A stretch of 64,000 nt of DNA from contig NZ_JAQFII010000001.1 of assembly GCF_029504575.1 (NCBI RefSeq), positions 1,958,501 to 2,022,500 of the forward strand, written 5' to 3'. This document shows positions 50,216 through 60,180 of this stretch, piece by piece (within the stretch, counting starts at the first letter, position 1; every line of letters starts with the position of its first letter). Below the pieces are notes generated by a model. The model searched no databases. It saw nothing but the letters and a program-made list of their open reading frames with translations, and had not been told where the DNA came from. Origin of the DNA: Streptomyces sp. SPB162 (GTDB lineage Bacteria > Actinomycetota > Actinomycetes > Streptomycetales > Streptomycetaceae). The position numbers and the translations under genes are program-made.

Positions 50216-51466
50216 TCAGTCGCCCGCGGGGGCGTGTTCGGCGACCGTGCGGGCGTCGACCTCGCGCCAGAAGCCGGCCCGGATGGCGTAGCGGTCGTGC
50301 TCGTCGATCTGGTCGTCCTTGTGCGCGAGGAGCCCGAAGCGCGCGGCGTAGCGGAGCAGCTCGCCGTCGATGCGGTGCGGTACCCGCGGGTAGTGCGTGG
50401 ACAGGGACTGCAGATGGGCGGCGTCGGTGAGGCGGGCGATCCAGCGGCGGGCGAAGACCTGACCGACCTCGAAGGGGTCGCCGCTGACCGCGGTGATGTC
50501 GGCCTCCCGGTCCGCCCAGCGCTGCTCCGCGCTGGTGAGCGTGGCGAGCGTCGGCAGGCCGCTGGTGTCCGGCACGTCCGGTCCGTTGCCGGGGCCGCGT
50601 TCCGACCAGGTCTTGTCGGAGGACCAGCGGAGCGTGGCGTTGGGGGCGGGGTGCGGGGTCGGGGCCTGCTGGACGCGGCCGAGCACCGCGAGGTCCTTGG
50701 GGGTGGGCACCCCCTTGGCGGCGGCAGCGGCGGCAGCCGCGTCCGGGTGTTCGGTGCCGGCGGGCGCCGGGCTGGAGCCGTTCTTCGCCGGGAGGGCGCC
50801 GGGGAGGGGGTCCGGGCGCCCGGAACCGCTGGTCGAGCCCGCGGGCTCGGGCAGCGGCGCGGAGAGGATCGCCTGGATCTCGGGGCGCGGAGTGGGCGGC
50901 GCGCAGACGCCGGCGACCTCGCGGGCCCGGATCGCCCGGGTGATCCACTCGCGGTCGAGCACCCGGCGCTCGTCCGCCTCGGCGACCAGGTCCTCGGACT
51001 GGTTGTAGTCCCCGTCGGCGGCCTGCACGGCCCACAGGTGGACGGCGACTCCGTGCTCCTTCGCGGACATCATGCCGGGCAGCAGATCGCCGTCGCCGGT
51101 CACCAGCACCACGTCGGAGCAGGCCCGGTTGCGGGCGAGCTCGGAGAGCTCGGCGTGCATGGCGGCGTCGACGCCCTTCTGCGCCCAGCGGCCGTCGGTC
51201 CTGGTCAGCGCGCCCAGCCGGACGGTGACCCGGGGCATGACGCGCAGCCGCCGGTGCTCCGGCTGCGGGACGCGGTCGGGGGCACCGTCGAACCAGTAGA
51301 TGCGCAGCAGCGGCTGGCCCGTCTCCAGTTCGGCGCGTTCGCGCAGACCCGCGACCACGGCGGCGTGGTCGACGGTGATCCGCGACCGGGAGGGTTCACC
51401 GGCCAGAAGGCTCGCCGCGGCGCCCAGGAGATATCCGGCGTCCACCAGGACAACGCAGCGGTCCAT
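50216..51466 (-). CDS. NYN (PIN-like) domain protein
   Basis: The 416-aa protein has an N-terminal NYN nuclease-like fold: VVLVDAGYLLGAA, the Asp/Glu-rich core KGVDAAMHAELSELARNRACSDVVLVTGDGDLLPGM, then a Pro/Ala-rich linker and a C-terminal helical domain (RWIARLTDAAHLQSL). The four acidic residues of PIN domains are present, so RNase activity is plausible. ATG at 51466 is preceded by AAGAGG. Confidence 0.85.
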   Translation of the reverse strand: MDRCVVLVDAGYLLGAAASLLAGEPSRSRITVDHAAVVAGLRERAELETGQPLLRIYWFDGAPDRVPQPEHRRLRVMPRVTVRLGALTRTDGRWAQKGVDAAMHAELSELARNRACSDVVLVTGDGDLLPGMMSAKEHGVAVHLWAVQAADGDYNQSEDLVAEADERRVLDREWITRAIRAREVAGVCAPPTPRPEIQAILSAPLPEPAGSTSGSGRPDPLPGALPAKNGSSPAPAGTEHPDAAAAAAAAKGVPTPKDLAVLGRVQQAPTPHPAPNATLRWSSDKTWSERGPGNGPDVPDTSGLPTLATLTSAEQRWADREADITAVSGDPFEVGQVFARRWIARLTDAAHLQSLSTHYPRVPHRIDGELLRYAARFGLLAHKDDQIDEHDRYAIRAGFWREVDARTVAEHAPAGD

Positions 51467-51676
51467 GTTGCACCTCTTCCGGTCGTCCCCCGGCACGAAT
51501 TTTCCCCGAGTCTGCCCCAATATCGGGACGCTATAAGCCGGAACTCGATCATCGGCGTGGCGGTTTCCGAAATTGAGGGGGTCTTCCACCACCACCTGCC
51601 CGAAATGCGCGCTTCGTACGCACGTGCAAGCCTGATAGCGGTTCAACGTCCGAGATCCCCTATAGGAGGGACGATC

Positions 51677-51838
51677 GTGGGTAAGAACAAGAATCGCCAG
51701 CACGAAGGCCAGGAGAAGGAACGCAGCCAGGCCACCGAAGCGCAGGAGCAGGCGAAGAGCAGCGCCGCCCAGGAGCAGGTGCTTCCGACCTCGGAGCAGG
51801 TCTCCCGCCGGCAGCAGAAGAGGTTCGGCCACAACTGA
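51677..51838 (+). CDS. Small Gln/Lys/Glu-rich cytoplasmic protein
   Basis: The 53-aa protein starts at GTG with an AGGAGGG SD about 7 nt upstream. It is hydrophilic (KNKNRQHEGQEKERSQATEA ... RRQQKRFGHN) and probably largely disordered or helical. Similar ORFs recur in Streptomyces. Function unknown. Confidence 0.7.
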   Translation: MGKNKNRQHEGQEKERSQATEAQEQAKSSAAQEQVLPTSEQVSRRQQKRFGHN

Positions 51839-52182
51839 CCCTCGGACCGGTCGCACGCGACCGGTCCGGAGCGGCGGTGCCCCTGGGCCCCGGGGTACCG
51901 CCGCTCCCGCTGTTTTCCCAACCGCCCCTCAGGGAACGTACGATCGAATTCCTCGTCCCCGGCATATTCAATACCGGTATGCGCCATCTACCGTGTTATC
52001 CGGTCCCGGGTATTTGCGAACGGGTATTCCCCCGCGCCCCGGGACCGCGCCGATCCCTCCGGGGGCCGAGCCGATCCCTGCCGGGACCGCGGTGGGCCGT
52101 CCCGCCCCCGTCGGCCGGGGGCCCGCCGCGTAGGCTCGCCCGTCGGAAGATCTCCGGTACGAGCCCTGGAGGGGCGGCAGCG
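51839..52182. other. Intergenic stretch before the DUF2252 gene
   Basis: Two hairpins (see terminator at 51843-51868; GCGGCGGT/ACCGCCGC arms at 51871-51904) are followed by an AT-richer patch around 51950-52030 with palindrome ATACCGGTAT (51971-51980) and repeated GGGTATT (52008, 52022). No gene was found. Confidence 0.5.
51843..51868 (+). terminator. Terminator after the 53-aa gene
   Basis: Perfect 12-bp stem CGGACCGGTCGC / GCGACCGGTCCG with a 2-nt gap, starting 5 bp after the stop. Confidence 0.7.
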
Positions 52183-53499
52183 ATGCCCACCGCACACACC
52201 ACCGACGAGCAGCGCGGCACGAAGATCCTCGACGTCTTCGGCACCGCCTTCGGCGAGCTGCTGGCCGCCGACCCGGCCGCGTTCCGCGTCAAATTCCGCA
52301 AGATGGCCGCGTCCGCGTTCGCCTTCTACCGGGGCACCGCCTCCCTGTTCTACTCCGACCTGGAGGACGGCGAGGACAGCGGACCGTACGTGGACCAGCG
52401 CACCGGCCGGGTGTGGATCCACGGCGACCTGCACGCCGAGAACTTCGGCACCTACATGGACGCCAACGGCCGGCTGGTCTTCAACGTCAACGACTTCGAC
52501 GAGGCCTACGTCGGCCCGTTCACCTGGGACCTGAAGCGCTTCGCCGCCTCCGTCGCCCTCATCGGCTACACCAAGGCGCTCGGCGACGACACGATCACCG
52601 GCCTGGTGCGCACCTACGCCGCCGCCTACCGCGACCGCATCCGCGAGCTCGCCAAGGATGAGGGGCTGCCGCCGCTCACCCTGGACACCGCGCGGGGCCC
52701 GCTGCTCGGCGCGCTGCGGCACGCCCGCTCGCAGACCCGCTTCGGGCTGCTCGACTCCATGACCGAGGTCCGCGACTGGGACCGCCGCTTCCTGCCCGGC
52801 CGCGGCGCCATCGAGCTGGACGACGCGACGCGCGAGAAGGTGCTCGCCGCCTTCGCCTCGTATCTGCGGACCCTCCCCGAGTCCAGCCGGATCCGCCCGG
52901 ACAGCCACCGCGTCAAGGACGTCGTCGGCCGCCGCGGCATCGGCATCGGCAGCGCCGGGCTGCCCTCGTACAACCTGCTGCTGGAGGGCACCACCGACGC
53001 GTTGGAGAACGACGTCGTGATCTACATGAAGCAGGGGCAGACGCCCGCGGTCTCCCGGCACATCACCGATCCGGCGGTGCGCGGCTACTTCCGGCACGAG
53101 GGCCACCGCACGGTGATCTCCCAGCGTGCCCTGCAGGCCCACGCCGACCAATGGCTCGGCTGGACCGAGCTGGACGGCGTCGGCCAGCTGGTCGCCGAGG
53201 TCTCCCCGTACGCGGTGGACCTCGACTGGTCGGACCTCGACGACCCGGCGGAGATCGAGGCCGTGGTCGCCGACCTCGGCCGGGCGACCGCCGCGATGCA
53301 CGCCGCCGCGGACGACGAGAGCGGCCACTCGCTGGTGCCCTTCTCCACCGAGGACGCGATCGACGAGGCCATCGGACGGGACGAGGAGGGCTTCGCCCCG
53401 ATGCTGGTGGACTTCGCCCACAGCTACGGCGCCCGAGCCCGCGCGGACCACCAGATCTTCGTCGACCTGTTCCGCAACGGACGCATCCCGGGACTTTAG
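52183..53499 (+). CDS. DUF2252 protein
   Basis: The 438-aa protein has GDLHAENFGTYMDANGRL and NVNDFDEAYVGPFTWDLKRFAAS, a kinase-like pair of motifs (HGDLHxxN and FDE) also seen in aminoglycoside phosphotransferases. The C terminus has the helix GRATAAMHAAADDESGHSLVPF. The family has no established substrate. The ATG at 52183 has GGAGGGG about 9 nt upstream. Confidence 0.85.
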   Translation: MPTAHTTDEQRGTKILDVFGTAFGELLAADPAAFRVKFRKMAASAFAFYRGTASLFYSDLEDGEDSGPYVDQRTGRVWIHGDLHAENFGTYMDANGRLVFNVNDFDEAYVGPFTWDLKRFAASVALIGYTKALGDDTITGLVRTYAAAYRDRIRELAKDEGLPPLTLDTARGPLLGALRHARSQTRFGLLDSMTEVRDWDRRFLPGRGAIELDDATREKVLAAFASYLRTLPESSRIRPDSHRVKDVVGRRGIGIGSAGLPSYNLLLEGTTDALENDVVIYMKQGQTPAVSRHITDPAVRGYFRHEGHRTVISQRALQAHADQWLGWTELDGVGQLVAEVSPYAVDLDWSDLDDPAEIEAVVADLGRATAAMHAAADDESGHSLVPFSTEDAIDEAIGRDEEGFAPMLVDFAHSYGARARADHQIFVDLFRNGRIPGL

Positions 53500-53558
53500 T
53501 CACACAGGTTGCCGCCCTTTAGGTTCCACCTACCGACCGGCATGGCACACTCTCCGCC

Positions 53559-54221
53559 ATGAAGGGCATACGACCACCGCTGAGGGCGCTTCGGGCCGCC
53601 CTCTTCGCGGCGTTGTGCGTCACTCTCTCCTCCACCTCGCACGTGCTGATGTCGCACACGCCCCTGCCGCTGACCACGGTGGCGGGGGCCTACGGCGCCG
53701 TCTTCGCGCTGGCCTACGCGCTCGGCGGCCAGGAGCGCGGCTTCTGGCCCATCGCCGGGATGCTGGTGCCGCTGGAACTGGCGGTGGACACGCTGTTCAC
53801 CGCGGGCCAGCACACCTGCTACGGCCCCGGCGGCGGACCGGTCACCGGCTCCTGGCGTTCCTTCAACGAGGCACTGCTGTGCGACGGCGGCCAGGTCGGC
53901 TCGCCGCTCGCCGCCGTTCCCGGGGCGCCCGCCGCCACCGACCCGACGACCGGCCCGTGGCTGCTGCTGGCGGCCCACGTCACCGTCGGGCTGCTCGCCT
54001 CCTGGTGGGTACGGCGCGGTGAGGCCGGCCTGCAGCGCGTCGTCCGCGCGGCGGCCGCCGCCGCGTTCCGGCCGCTGCTCGTCGCGGTGGCCGCGCTGCG
54101 CACCCCGGCCGTCCGGCCGCGGCTGCCCCGCTCCCGGCCCGGCGCGGCCGAGGGCCCGCGGTTCCGGCCGCTGCTGCACTCCCTGGTACGGCGTGGTCCG
54201 CCGTCGCTGGTCACTCGCTGA
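53559..54221 (+). CDS. Multi-pass membrane protein, function unknown
   Basis: The 220-aa protein begins MKGIRPPLRALRAALFAALC and has five likely helices, then an Arg/Pro-rich tail. Histidine-containing segment SSTSHVLMSHTPLPL and HTCYGPGGG are the only distinctive features. It precedes the DsbA-like gene by 50 bp and may be cotranscribed. No family could be named. Confidence 0.7.
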   Translation: MKGIRPPLRALRAALFAALCVTLSSTSHVLMSHTPLPLTTVAGAYGAVFALAYALGGQERGFWPIAGMLVPLELAVDTLFTAGQHTCYGPGGGPVTGSWRSFNEALLCDGGQVGSPLAAVPGAPAATDPTTGPWLLLAAHVTVGLLASWWVRRGEAGLQRVVRAAAAAAFRPLLVAVAALRTPAVRPRLPRSRPGAAEGPRFRPLLHSLVRRGPPSLVTR

Positions 54222-54271
54222 CCACCGGCCCGCCCACCACACCCACGTACCGACACGGAGACCCTTTCCCC

Positions 54272-55060
54272 ATGAGCAACAGAAACAGCCAGGCCAACAA
54301 GCAGGCAGCCCGTGACCGGCTGCGCGCCGAACGCGAGAAGCACGCGAAGAAGGCCAAGCTCAAGCGCCAGCTGCTGGTCGGCGGCGCGGTCATCGCGGCG
54401 CTCGCGATAGCCGGCGGCGTCGCCGTGGCCGTGAACCAGATGAACAAGCCCGGCGAGTGGGAGGCCGCGGCGAAGAAGGCCCTCGTCAAGCCGGCCAACG
54501 CCTCGGGCACCGACGGCACGACGGTCATCGTCGGCGACCCGAAGAACAAGCACAACCTGGACCTCTTCGAGGACCCGCGCTGCCCCGCCTGCGCGGCCTT
54601 CGAGCAGGAGTCCGGCGACGCGGTCCTCAAGGGCGCGAAGGACAACAAGTACAAGATCACGTACCACTTCGGCACGTTCCTCGACCGGAACCTCACCGGC
54701 ACCGGATCGAAGAACGCGCTCAGCGCCCTGGGAGCGGCCACGAACGTGAGCGTCGACGCGTTCACGGCGTACCACACGCTGCTGTACTCCAAGGCCCACC
54801 ACCCGGAGGAGTCGGGCCCCGACGTCTTCGCCAGTGACGACAGCCTCATCAAGCTGGCGCAGGACATTCCCGCGCTCAAGGGGAACAAGACGTTCGAGAC
54901 CGCGGTGAAGAGCGGCACCTACGACAAGTGGGCCCTCACCACGTCCAAGGCCTTCGACGACGCCGGCGTCCAGAACACGCCGACCATCAAGCTCGACGGC
55001 AAGGCGCTCGAGTCCGCCGACCTCATGACGCAGATCAACAAGCAGCTCGGCACCAAGTAA
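54272..55060 (+). CDS. DsbA-like thioredoxin-fold protein, membrane-anchored (second copy)
   Basis: The 262-aa protein has a charged N terminus, one membrane helix (LLVGGAVIAALAIAGGVAVAV), and a thioredoxin fold with redox motif DPRCPACAAFE (CPAC). The cis-Pro loop is NTPTIKLDG. It resembles the protein at 22637-23443 but with a different dipeptide in the active site, so it may differ in redox potential. Confidence 0.88.
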   Translation: MSNRNSQANKQAARDRLRAEREKHAKKAKLKRQLLVGGAVIAALAIAGGVAVAVNQMNKPGEWEAAAKKALVKPANASGTDGTTVIVGDPKNKHNLDLFEDPRCPACAAFEQESGDAVLKGAKDNKYKITYHFGTFLDRNLTGTGSKNALSALGAATNVSVDAFTAYHTLLYSKAHHPEESGPDVFASDDSLIKLAQDIPALKGNKTFETAVKSGTYDKWALTTSKAFDDAGVQNTPTIKLDGKALESADLMTQINKQLGTK

Positions 55061-55068
55061 GCCCTGCC

Positions 55069-55101
55069 TGTGCCGGGGACCTCCGAGAGGTCCCCGGCAC
55101 A
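55069..55101 (+). terminator. Terminator after the second DsbA-like gene
   Basis: 15-bp perfect stem (TGTGCCGGGGACCTC / GAGGTCCCCGGCACA), loop CGA; the strongest hairpin in the window. Confidence 0.85.
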
Positions 55102-55227
55102 GTCCGTTTCCGGCCACGTGGCCTATGCCGGGGCTGATTCCCGCCCTGATGCGCATATGGAGATCCTCTATAACCTCCGCAGCAGCGGTTACCAGCCGCC
55201 TTTGCCGTCGTGAAGTTGAGGAGAACT

Positions 55228-56232
55228 ATGCGTTCCTCCGTCCGACTCGCCGCCCGACTCACCGGTCGCGCCCCACGCCGCCTGCTCGGCGCGGCAGCCA
55301 TCGCGGGAGCCCTCGCGTTCACCCCTGTGGCCGCCTCGGCGGGCACGGTCAGCGCCCACCAGAGCACCGCGAAGACGTCGGCCACCCAGCAGTGTGCGGA
55401 GGGCACTGCTGGGAACGGCGCGGCCCGCGAGATGCCCGGCGCGACCGCCCACGAGCCCAACGCCCTCACCCCGGCGCAGGCCAAGGCGATGGACCGCGAC
55501 CTGAAGAACCGCACCGCCTCGCTGCGGCGGGCGGGGGTCAACTCCGTCAAGGCGAAGGCGATCTCGATCCCCGTCTACTGGCACGTCATCCACGACGGCG
55601 CCACCGGCAAGCTGACCGCCGAGCAGATAGCCGGTCAGATCGATGTCCTGAACAAGGCGTACGCCGGGCAGGGCGACGGCAACACCGCCACCCCGTTCAC
55701 GTTCAAGCTGCTCAAGACCGACTACACGGACAACGCGGCCTGGTACAACGTCGCGCCCGACACGGCCGAGGAGAAGGCCATGAAGACCAAGCTCCGCAAG
55801 GGCGGGGTGAGCAGCCTCAACCTCTACAGCGCCAACCTCGGCGGCGGACTGCTCGGTTGGGCGACCTTCCCCGAGTGGTACCCGGGCGACCCGAAGAACG
55901 ACGGCGTCGTCATCCTCGACCAGTCCATCCCCGGTGGAGCCGTCACCAACTACAACGAGGGTGACACCGCGACCCACGAGGTCGGCCACTGGCTCGGGCT
56001 CTACCACACGTTCCAGGACGGCTGCACGGAGCCGGGCGACTACGTCGCCGACACCCCGCAGGAAGGCGAGCCCGCCTTCGAGTGCCCCGTCGGCAGCGAC
56101 ACCTGCGCCGCCGAGGGCCTGGACCCGATCAAGAACTTCATGGACTACACGTACGACTCCTGCATGACCCAGTTCACCCCGGGCCAGGTCCAGCGCATGA
56201 AGGACTCCTGGCTGTCCTACCGCGCCAGCTGA
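55228..56232 (+). CDS. Secreted M43-type zinc metalloprotease
   Basis: The 334-aa product has a signal peptide (residues 1-38, ASA-GT) and the extended zinc motif [13 protein letters not shown] (HExxHxxGxxH). The Met-turn is probably in [15 protein letters not shown]. Several cysteines ([22 protein letters not shown]) suggest disulfides. This fits pappalysin/cytophagalysin peptidases. ATG at 55228 has GAGGAG 4-5 nt upstream. Confidence 0.9.
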   Translation: MRSSVRLAARLTGRAPRRLLGAAAIAGALAFTPVAASAGTVSAHQSTAKTSATQQCAEGTAGNGAAREMPGATAHEPNALTPAQAKAMDRDLKNRTASLRRAGVNSVKAKAISIPVYWHVIHDGATGKLTAEQIAGQIDVLNKAYAGQGDGNTATPFTFKLLKTDYTDNAAWYNVAPDTAEEKAMKTKLRKGGVSSLNLYSANLGGGLLGWATFPEWYPGDPKNDGVVILDQSIPGGAVTNYNEGDTATHEVGHWLGLYHTFQDGCTEPGDYVADTPQEGEPAFECPVGSDTCAAEGLDPIKNFMDYTYDSCMTQFTPGQVQRMKDSWLSYRAS

Positions 56233-56237
56233 GGAAC

Positions 56238-56268
56238 GGAGGGGCCGGCCGTGCGGCCCGGCCCCTCC
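56238..56268. terminator. Bidirectional terminator
   Basis: 11-bp stem GGAGGGGCCGG / CCGGCCCCTCC with a 9-nt loop between convergent genes. Confidence 0.75.
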
Positions 56269-56274
56269 ACACCG

Positions 56275-56850
56275 TCAGGCGTCGAGTTCCGCCAGGAATC
56301 CGAGCGCGACCGCCCACGTCCGCTCCGCGGCCTCCGCGTCGAAGTCCGGCAGGTCCGGGTCCGTGTAGAGGTGACCCGCCCCCCGGTACCGGTGCACCTC
56401 GACGTCCGCGCCCGCCTTGCCCATCCGCAGGTACCACGCGTTGAGCCAGTCCTCCGACTCGAACGGATCCGGCTCCGCCACATGCAGCTGCACCGGCAGC
56501 CCGTCCGTGACCGCGCCCTCCGCGATGTCCGACGTACCGTGCAGGAGCAGCAGACCGCGGGCCTTCTCGTCGCCCAGCGCCAGCGTCTGCGCGATGGAGC
56601 CGCCGAGCGAGAAGCCGGCGTAGACGAGCCCCTGGTCGGAGTGCGGCGCCGCGGCGGCGACCGCCCGCTGGAGGAGCTCCTCGCGGCCGATCTCGTCCTT
56701 GATCCTCATCCCCTCCTCGACGGTGTCGGCCGTCCGCCCGTCGTAGAGGTCGGGGAGATGCACCTCGTGCCCTGCGGCACGCAGTCGTTCGGCGGCCTCG
56801 CGCACGGCGGGCCGCAGCCCGTAGGCCGAGTGGAACATCACGATTTTCAC
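56275..56850 (-). CDS. Dienelactone hydrolase family protein
   Basis: The 191-aa alpha/beta-hydrolase begins with GTG (KIVMFHSAYGLRPAV). It has a FSLGG nucleophile elbow (VYAGFSLGGSIAQ), where serine replaces the classical cysteine, and a late GAGHLY histidine. It is divergent from the MscS gene. The substrate is unknown. Confidence 0.85.
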   Translation of the reverse strand: MKIVMFHSAYGLRPAVREAAERLRAAGHEVHLPDLYDGRTADTVEEGMRIKDEIGREELLQRAVAAAAPHSDQGLVYAGFSLGGSIAQTLALGDEKARGLLLLHGTSDIAEGAVTDGLPVQLHVAEPDPFESEDWLNAWYLRMGKAGADVEVHRYRGAGHLYTDPDLPDFDAEAAERTWAVALGFLAELDA

Positions 56851-56931
56851 GGGGCTGCCTTCACTCGCGGTCGGGTACGCGTCCATGGTGCCAGTACCGT
56901 CGGGGGGACAAAGCACCCGGAAGGAGCCCGT

Positions 56932-58044
56932 GTGGACATGGAAAACGTGCTGCGACCAGTGATCGTCATCGGAGCATCGGTGGTGGTGACCCTGGTGGTC
57001 GGCTGGGCCGTGGACAAGGCGCTCCTCAAAATCGACGCCCGGCACCCCGAGACACCGCTGTGGGGGCTGCTGCGCCGCTGCCGGATCCCGTTCCAGCTGG
57101 TGCTGTGCACGGCCCTGCTCCGCGCCTCGTACCCGGCCGCGCACCTCGCCAAGGGCCACAAGGCGGCAGTCGGCCAGGGTCTGAGCCTGGTGCTGATCGG
57201 CGTGTGCGCCTGGCTGGCGGTGCGCGTCGCGTCGGCGGTGGTGGACGCTTCCTACGACCGCTACGCCTCGACCTCGCACAACGTGGCCAGGGTCCGGCGG
57301 GTCCGCACCCAGGTGACGCTGATCCAGCGGGTGGTGACCGCCGTCGTCATCGTGGTGGCGATCGCCGCGATGCTGTTCACGTTCCCCGAGATGCGCACGA
57401 TCGGCGCCTCGATGCTGGCCTCGGCCGGGATCATCGGCATCGTCGCCGGTGTCGCGGCCCAGTCCACCCTGAGCAACGTCTTCGCCGGGCTGCAGATCGC
57501 CTTCGGCGACATGGTGCGGATCGGCGACACCGTGGTGGTCGACGGCGAGTGGGGCACCGTCGAGGAGATCACCCTCACGTATCTGACCGTGCGGACCTGG
57601 GACGAGCGCCGGATCACGATGCCTGTGTCGTACTTCACCAGCAAGCCGTTCGAGAACTGGTCGCGCGGCGACCCGATGATGACCGGCACCGTCTTCTTCC
57701 ACCTGGACCACTCGGCCCCGATCGACCTGATGCGCGACCAGCTGCACCGGGTGCTCAAGGAGTGCGAGCAGTGGGACGGCCGCGCCTGGGGGCTGGTCGT
57801 CATCGACACCACCCCGACCACCATCCAGGTGCGGGCGCTGGTCACCGCCAAGGACGCGGACGACATCTTCACCGTCCGCTGCGTCGTCCGCGAGAGCCTG
57901 CTGGAGTGGGTGCGCCGGGAGCACCCGTACGCCCTGCCCCGGATCAACACCGCGATCGCGCCGGGACTGGACGCGGAGCCGCCGCGGCCGCCCGCCCCCC
58001 AGCCCACCTCCGACGACATCGGGCCGGGGCCGGGCGCGCGGTAA
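56932..58044 (+). CDS. MscS-family mechanosensitive channel
   Basis: The 370-aa protein has three or more membrane helices, with the pore helix ASAGIIGIVAGVAAQSTLSN and the beta domain GDMVRIGDTVVVDGEWGTVEEITLTYLTVRTWDERRITMP. A C-terminal vestibule and Pro-rich tail follow. The GTG at 56932 has AAGGAG 5 nt upstream; ATG at 56938 is next. It opens under hypo-osmotic shock to release solutes. Confidence 0.9.
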   Translation: MDMENVLRPVIVIGASVVVTLVVGWAVDKALLKIDARHPETPLWGLLRRCRIPFQLVLCTALLRASYPAAHLAKGHKAAVGQGLSLVLIGVCAWLAVRVASAVVDASYDRYASTSHNVARVRRVRTQVTLIQRVVTAVVIVVAIAAMLFTFPEMRTIGASMLASAGIIGIVAGVAAQSTLSNVFAGLQIAFGDMVRIGDTVVVDGEWGTVEEITLTYLTVRTWDERRITMPVSYFTSKPFENWSRGDPMMTGTVFFHLDHSAPIDLMRDQLHRVLKECEQWDGRAWGLVVIDTTPTTIQVRALVTAKDADDIFTVRCVVRESLLEWVRREHPYALPRINTAIAPGLDAEPPRPPAPQPTSDDIGPGPGAR

Positions 58045-58092
58045 AGGGTGTTGCGAAAGTCCCGCCTGGCCTGAGGGCTGTCCCGGTGGGGC

Positions 58093-59673
58093 TCAGCGCA
58101 CCGACCGCAGGTCCAGCAGCCGCAGGACCCGGTCCACGACCTCCGGGTCGGCGTCCGGCTCGCTACGGGCCGACAGCACCTCGTGCCGGGCGGCGGACAT
58201 CATCTCGGCCTGGATCCGCTGTATGGCGCGCAGCCGGTCGGTGCGCCGGGCGTGCGACTCGCGCCGGTCGTCGTCGACGATGTCGGGGGAGATCCGGACG
58301 CCGAGGTCGAAGGCGCGCCGCTGGAGCATCTCCGACACCTCCTCGTTGAGCGGCTCGTCCTGCTCGATCTCCCGCAGCCGCTGCTTGGCCGCCTTGGTGG
58401 CGCGCAGCGCGAGCCGCCGCTCCAGGTCGTGCTCGGCGTCGATGTTCCCGCGCACGCCCAGCCTCCTGACCAGCCAGGGCAGCGTCAGGCCTTGCAGGAC
58501 CAGGGTGGCCAGGACCACCGCGAAGGCGATGAACAGCAGCTCGTCGCGGGCCGGGAAGGGCCCGGCGTCCGAGGTCAGCGGGATCGCGAGGGCCAGCGCG
58601 ACGGACGCCACGCCGCGCATCCCCGCCCACCACACGACGACGGTCTCCCGCCACGTCATGGGGATGTCCTCGTCGTGCCGCCGGTCCCGCCACCGGCGGG
58701 CCAGCCAGGCGGCCGGCAGCAGCCACAGCAGCCGGACCCCGACGACGACCGCGACGACCGCCCCGGCGTGCGTGAGCATCGAGCCCCAACGGCCGGCGCC
58801 CACGGCGAACACTTTGTGCAGCTCCAGCCCGATGAGGCCGAAGGCGACGCCGGTGACGAGGGTGTCGACGATCTCCCAGAACGTGGCGCCGGCCAGCCGG
58901 GCCGTCACGTCGTCCGCGCCCACCGCGTGCTCGGCCAGGAAGAGCGCGGTGGTGAGCACCGCGAGGACACCCGAGCCGCCCAGCTCCTCGGCGAGGCCGT
59001 AGGAGGCGAACGGGACCAGCAGCGTCAGCCCGATCTGCAGGACCGGGTCGCCGACGTACCCCATGAGCTTGTTGGCGGCCCACCCCAGCGTGACCCCGAC
59101 CGCGATGGCGACCACGGCGGAGAGCACCAGTTCGCCGGCCGCGTGCACGGCGGAGAACTTCCCGGTCACGGCTGCGGCGATCGCCACGTGGTAGAGCACG
59201 ATCGCGGTGACGTCGTTGAACAGCCCCTCGCCCTCCAGGATCGACACCATCCGGCGCGGCAGCCCCAGGCTCCCGGCCACCGCGGTCGCGGCCACCGGGT
59301 CCGGCGGCGCCACCAGCGCGCCGAGCGCGACCGCGGCGGCGATCGTCACCCCGGGGACGATCGCGTGGGCGACGACCGCGACGGCCGCCGTCGTGACGAA
59401 GACCAGGGCGACCGCCAGCAGGAAGATCGCCCGCTTGTTGACCGCGAACTGCCGCCAGGAGGTGCGCTGCACGGACGCGTAGAGCAGCGGCGGCAGGACC
59501 ACCGGCAGGATCAGGTCGGGGTCGATCTGCACGTTCGGGACCTGCGGCAGCAGGGCCAGGACGATGCCGAACAGGGTCATCAGGACCGGCGACGGCAGCC
59601 CCATCCGGTCGCCCAGCGGCACCATGACGATGGCCGCGAGCATGAGCGTGAAGAAGAGGACGAGCTGATCCAC
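58093..59673 (-). CDS. CPA1 Na+/H+ antiporter
   Basis: The 526-aa transporter has 12 or so helices and the key motifs GALVAPPDPVAATAVAGSLGLP (DP) and EGEGLFNDVTAIVLY (ND), followed by GMRGVASVALALAIP. A 100-residue charged cytoplasmic tail rich in Arg/Glu ends the protein. It exchanges cytoplasmic Na+ (or K+) for protons. Confidence 0.92.
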   Translation of the reverse strand: MDQLVLFFTLMLAAIVMVPLGDRMGLPSPVLMTLFGIVLALLPQVPNVQIDPDLILPVVLPPLLYASVQRTSWRQFAVNKRAIFLLAVALVFVTTAAVAVVAHAIVPGVTIAAAVALGALVAPPDPVAATAVAGSLGLPRRMVSILEGEGLFNDVTAIVLYHVAIAAAVTGKFSAVHAAGELVLSAVVAIAVGVTLGWAANKLMGYVGDPVLQIGLTLLVPFASYGLAEELGGSGVLAVLTTALFLAEHAVGADDVTARLAGATFWEIVDTLVTGVAFGLIGLELHKVFAVGAGRWGSMLTHAGAVVAVVVGVRLLWLLPAAWLARRWRDRRHDEDIPMTWRETVVVWWAGMRGVASVALALAIPLTSDAGPFPARDELLFIAFAVVLATLVLQGLTLPWLVRRLGVRGNIDAEHDLERRLALRATKAAKQRLREIEQDEPLNEEVSEMLQRRAFDLGVRISPDIVDDDRRESHARRTDRLRAIQRIQAEMMSAARHEVLSARSEPDADPEVVDRVLRLLDLRSVR

Positions 59674-59730
59674 GGTGGGCGGCTCCTGGGATGCCTGGGA
59701 ATGAACGCTCAGGGTGCCACAGGCGGGGCG

Positions 59731-60180
59731 TCAGCCCAGGGAGCGCCGCATGGCACGGTGCGCGATGCCCGCGTCGGGGAACTCCGGCCCGAACGCGGTG
59801 TAGCCGAGCCGCTCGTAGAAGGCGATCGCGTGCACCTGGGCCTCCAGGTAGACGCCCGCGAGCCCGAGCCTGCGGGCCTCGTCCTCCAGGGCGGCGACCA
59901 GCCGGGCGCCGACGCCGGTGCCGCGGGCGGGCTTCAGCACGGCGAGCCGGCCCAGGACCGCGGTGTCCGGGTCGCCGCCGTTCTTGGCGGCGGCGTCGGC
60001 ACCCAGCAGCAGCCGGCCGGTCCCGGCGTCCGGGGCCAGCACGTGCACGGCGCGGTCGTCCTTGCCGTCGAACTCCAGCTCCGCCGGCACGTTCTGCTCG
60101 ACGACGAAGACCTCGCGGCGGATGGCGTGCACGGCCGCCATGCCCTCGGCGTCCCGTGCCGCGATCACCCGGACGTCCAT
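59731..60180 (-). CDS. GNAT N-acetyltransferase
   Basis: The 149-aa protein has the acetyl-CoA P-loop VLKPARGTGVGARLVAALEDEA and the typical YLEAQVHAIAFYERLGYTAFGPEF ending. It starts one base inside the preceding stop (TGATG), so it is coupled to the pseudouridine synthase gene. The substrate is unknown. Confidence 0.92.
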   Translation of the reverse strand: MDVRVIAARDAEGMAAVHAIRREVFVVEQNVPAELEFDGKDDRAVHVLAPDAGTGRLLLGADAAAKNGGDPDTAVLGRLAVLKPARGTGVGARLVAALEDEARRLGLAGVYLEAQVHAIAFYERLGYTAFGPEFPDAGIAHRAMRRSLG